Shown in pieces: positions 4,845 through 7,012 of a DNA stretch of 7,012 nt (position 1 is the first letter of the stretch; each line of letters begins with the position of its first letter). A program made the translations under genes and the position numbers. This DNA is from Bacillota bacterium. GTDB taxonomy: Bacteria > Bacillota > Clostridia > Peptostreptococcales > Anaerovoracaceae. The notes under the pieces were generated by a model. The model was not told the DNA's origin. It searched no databases and saw nothing but the letters and a program-made list of their open reading frames with translations. The stretch is from contig JABUTE010000119.1 in the NCBI GenBank assembly GCA_021443825.1, positions 1 through 7,012 of the forward strand. The letters are read 5' to 3'.

Positions 4845-5534
4845 TTAGATATGGGTAAAGTCCACATCCTTATAGGTCATCAGCGTATCGGCATATTCCT
4901 TGCCGTATTCATCGGCCACATCCTGCAGCACCTTGGAGGCGATCAGGTCGCCCTCACAGCCGAAAATGGCTCTTACCGTATCGGCATAGGCCCAATAGGA
5001 GTGAGCGCAGTGATATTCGAAGGGCTTTAAGGATTCGGGGCGCTTAGCCGGCATATGATTGGGATCGATATCGCTGGGCGAGATGATCTGGATGCAGTGA
5101 TCGTGATCGTGCAGGGTCTGGGTGGTCTTGTAGTCGATCTCCGGGTTAAAGCCTCTGCAGATCGAAGCATCCAGGTCGTGGCAATAGACCAGACCGGCCT
5201 CCTGCAGGCCCATCTTCTTAAACTGATATGCCCAGGGGCATACGAAGATATGGGTCTCGAATACCGGATTGACCGTCTGGGGAACCGACTGGTTGTTGGC
5301 ATTCAGCGCCTTGGCATCTTCGGTATTGACCCATTCGCCGTAGCGGCAATAGGTGTCATAGGTCAGAGGCTGACCGTCGCGAATGGCCTTCTGTGCCATA
5401 CGGCGGCCTCTTTGCTCCGCATAGTGGCGGGTGGCATGCACAAAGGCAGCCTTGCCCTGCTCTGCGTATTTTTCGTCGAGATATACATAGAACTTCGCAG
5501 CGATAAATGCATGCATCATTTCATTGAAACCCAT
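4845..5534 (-). CDS. L-2-amino-thiazoline-4-carboxylate (ATC) hydrolase family protein
   Basis: The 229-residue protein resembles the ATC_hydrolase family (PF14196, from memory). Its founding member opens the thiazoline ring of ATC in bacterial L-cysteine formation from DL-ATC. Supporting segments are GRRMAQKAIRDG near residue 43, CPWAYQFKKMG (99-109), EAGLVYCHDLDASICRGFNPEI (112-133) and KTTQTLHDHDHC ending at C147. Cysteines C99, C118, C126 and C147 are candidates for catalysis or metal binding. No signal peptide or membrane segment is seen, so it is probably cytosolic. An ATG at 5540 directly abuts AAGGAGG. The ATG at 5534 has proper six-base spacing and is preferred. It lies downstream of valS on the same strand and has its own candidate promoter. 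No cysteine-pathway partner is adjacent, and many clostridial members of this family have no known substrate, so ATC hydrolysis itself is unproven. Confidence 0.68.
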   Translation of the reverse strand: MGFNEMMHAFIAAKFYVYLDEKYAEQGKAAFVHATRHYAEQRGRRMAQKAIRDGQPLTYDTYCRYGEWVNTEDAKALNANNQSVPQTVNPVFETHIFVCPWAYQFKKMGLQEAGLVYCHDLDASICRGFNPEIDYKTTQTLHDHDHCIQIISPSDIDPNHMPAKRPESLKPFEYHCAHSYWAYADTVRAIFGCEGDLIASKVLQDVADEYGKEYADTLMTYKDVDFTHI

Positions 5535-5582
5535 AGTCATCCTCCTTGCATTCGATACGACGGGATCAAGCCTTCTAAACCG

Positions 5583-5611
5583 ATTATATTACTTCTTCAG
5601 CTTTGCTTCAA
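5583..5611 (-). promoter_or_regulatory. Candidate promoter of the ATC-hydrolase-family gene, overlapping the end of valS
   Basis: The minus strand reads TTGAAG (5606-5611), a 17-base spacer and a perfect TATAAT (5583-5588). The -35 lies in the last valS codons and the -10 just after the stop. It would let the downstream gene be transcribed independently of valS. No terminator hairpin is seen between the two genes, so readthrough from valS is also possible. Confidence 0.55.
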
Positions 5612-7012
5612 CTGCGGGGATCCTTGCCAGCACCTTTTCCAGCATATCCTTGTAGTTGGCCAGCTTTTCGCGCTCTGCGTTGATGACCTTTTCGGGGGCC
5701 TTGGCAACGAAGGCCTGGTTGGCCAGCTTGCCCTCGGTGCGTTCCACCTCCTTGAGCAGGCGTTCTCTTTCTTTGGTGAGCCGTGCATATTCGGCGTTGT
5801 AGTCCAGCAGATCGTCCAGGGGAACATAGATCTCGACGCCGGGCAGAGCTGCCGACATGGTATCGGCAGGAACCTCATCCTTTGCGGCGGCAAAGATGAC
5901 CTCCGACAGATTGGCCAGGTTGATCAGATAGCTCTGGGCAGCCGTCAGCCGGCCCTTTTCGGCATCATCGGCCAGAAGAACAGCGTGCAGCTTTTTGGAG
6001 GGAGCAGCCTCTGCCTCGGCACGGATGTTTCGAACCGCCTTGATGGTATCCATTGCAAGATGCATGGTGGCGACATCCTCTGCATAGTTCATGGAAGCAT
6101 CGTAGACAGGCCATTCTTCGTGCATCAGGAACTGCTTTGCGCCCTCTGCTCTGGGCAGGAAGCTCCAGATCTCTTCGGTGATGAAGGGCATAAACGGATG
6201 CAGCAGCTTCAGCAGGCTCTTTAAGGCGCTGACCAGAACAGACCGGGCAGCCGCCTTTTCTTCTTCGGTGCCGTTATACAGGCGGGCCTTGACCAGCTCG
6301 ATGTACCAGTCGCAGAATTCGTTCCAGATCAGCTCGTAGATCTTAGCGGCCGCCAGAGCGAAGTCATAGTTTTCCATATTGGCAGTGATATCCTGCAGGG
6401 CGTCGTTGATGGTGGAAAGGATCCACTTATCCTCCGGCTTCAGCTCGGCCTCACCCTCCTTTGCCATGGGCAGGAATTCGCCGTTTTCGTTCTTCAGGTT
6501 CATGATAACGAAGCGGGAAGCGTTCCACAGCTTGTTGGCGAAGTTTCTGGCGCTCTCCACCTTTTCGGGAATGTAGCGGATATCCGAGCCGGGAGCAACG
6601 CCGGAAAGCAGCATAAAGCGCAGGGCGTCGGCGCCGTATTGATCGATGACCTCCAGCGGGTCGATGCCGTTGCCCAAAGACTTCGACATCTTTCTGCCCT
6701 GGGAGTCTCTTACCAGGCCGTGGATCAGCACCTTTTCGAAGGGGCTCTTACCCATTTCGTCGACGGTGGCAAAGGCCATTCTGGCGACCCAGAAGAAGAT
6801 GATATCGTAGCCGGTCACCAGCGTGCTGGTGGGGAAGAAGTAATCCAGATCGGCAGTCTTTTCGGGCCAGCCCAGGGTAGAGAAGGGCCACAGGGCCGAG
6901 CTGAACCAGGTGTCAAGCACGTCTTCGTCCTGACGGAAGTGGGTATGGCCGCACTTGGGGCAAACGGCAGGCATTTCTCTTGCGACCACCATTTCGCCGC
7001 ATTCTTCGCAAT
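5589..7012 (-). CDS. valS: Valyl-tRNA synthetase, C-terminal part (N-terminus beyond right edge)
   Basis: ValRS charges tRNA-Val with valine in the cytoplasm. The frame is open across the right edge, so the ATG at 6992 is internal. Upstream codons add C-E-E-C-G-E, giving a C-x2-C that pairs with CPKCG as a zinc knuckle. Then come DVLDTWFSSALWPFSTLGWPE, the Rossmann-fold segment VTGYDIIFFWVARM, and the class I signature KMSKS (encoded at 6678-6692) followed by LGNGIDPLEVI. The anticodon-binding domain includes AYLAS-type helices, FCDWYIELVK and LHPFMPFITEEIW. The last ~70 residues are a charged coiled coil (LTKERERLLKEVERTEGKLANQAFVAKAPEKVI), the ValRS tRNA-binding arm. About 474 residues of an expected ~880 are in the window. 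It is a class I synthetase and the C-terminus looks intact. The ATC-hydrolase-family gene starts 54 bases downstream. Confidence 0.96.
   Translation of the reverse strand, partial: CEECGEMVVAREMPAVCPKCGHTHFRQDEDVLDTWFSSALWPFSTLGWPEKTADLDYFFPTSTLVTGYDIIFFWVARMAFATVDEMGKSPFEKVLIHGLVRDSQGRKMSKSLGNGIDPLEVIDQYGADALRFMLLSGVAPGSDIRYIPEKVESARNFANKLWNASRFVIMNLKNENGEFLPMAKEGEAELKPEDKWILSTINDALQDITANMENYDFALAAAKIYELIWNEFCDWYIELVKARLYNGTEEEKAAARSVLVSALKSLLKLLHPFMPFITEEIWSFLPRAEGAKQFLMHEEWPVYDASMNYAEDVATMHLAMDTIKAVRNIRAEAEAAPSKKLHAVLLADDAEKGRLTAAQSYLINLANLSEVIFAAAKDEVPADTMSAALPGVEIYVPLDDLLDYNAEYARLTKERERLLKEVERTEGKLANQAFVAKAPEKVINAEREKLANYKDMLEKVLARIPAVEAKLKK

Noticed and set aside
5055..6224. 389-codon plus-strand open frame across the ATC-hydrolase-family gene and valS
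   Set aside because: It spans two real minus-strand genes and their intergenic gap, has no recognisable domain, and is explained by codon bias.

Overview
The window looks like part of a Gram-positive, strictly or facultatively anaerobic Clostridia genome. The evidence is an oxygen-sensitive class III ribonucleotide reductase with its activase, strong AGGAGG-type ribosome binding sites, Firmicutes-like PlsX and ValRS sequences, and an ATC-hydrolase-family protein of the kind common in gut Clostridia. Most genes are fairly GC-rich with C/G-ending codons. The leftmost ~600 bases are clearly more AT-rich and do not match the rest. I cannot name a genus.

Layout. Minus strand, left: a partial prepilin peptidase (1-330) overlaps the end of an ORF that starts as the fatty-acid/phospholipid gene plsX. 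At about 596-607 this ORF switches, in frame, into two Cys/His modules unrelated to PlsX. A ~500-base divergent intergenic region (1382-1882) follows. It holds a plsX promoter, two candidate promoters for the plus-strand operon, three NrdR-box-like sites (two of them 32 bp apart), a duplicated 12-mer, and a foldable leader ending in a U-rich hairpin. Plus strand, centre: nrdD (1883-4084), a strong intrinsic terminator, and nrdG (4146-4706). A bidirectional terminator (4763-4797) separates these from the minus-strand genes on the right: an ATC-hydrolase-family gene (4845-5534), with a candidate promoter inside the end of valS, and valS itself (5589 to beyond the right edge).

How the genes work together. 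NrdD and NrdG form the anaerobic dNTP-producing system: NrdG uses S-adenosylmethionine to place the glycyl radical on NrdD. The upstream sites suggest NrdR repression, and the internal terminator would lower nrdG relative to nrdD. ValRS is a housekeeping gene. The ATC-hydrolase-family gene has no visible pathway partner. The PlsX / pilus-type junction on the left is the main anomaly. It is either a real rearrangement that inactivates plsX or an assembly chimera. I see no convincing new defence or mobile system, no tRNA or rRNA, no CRISPR array and no insertion-sequence ends.
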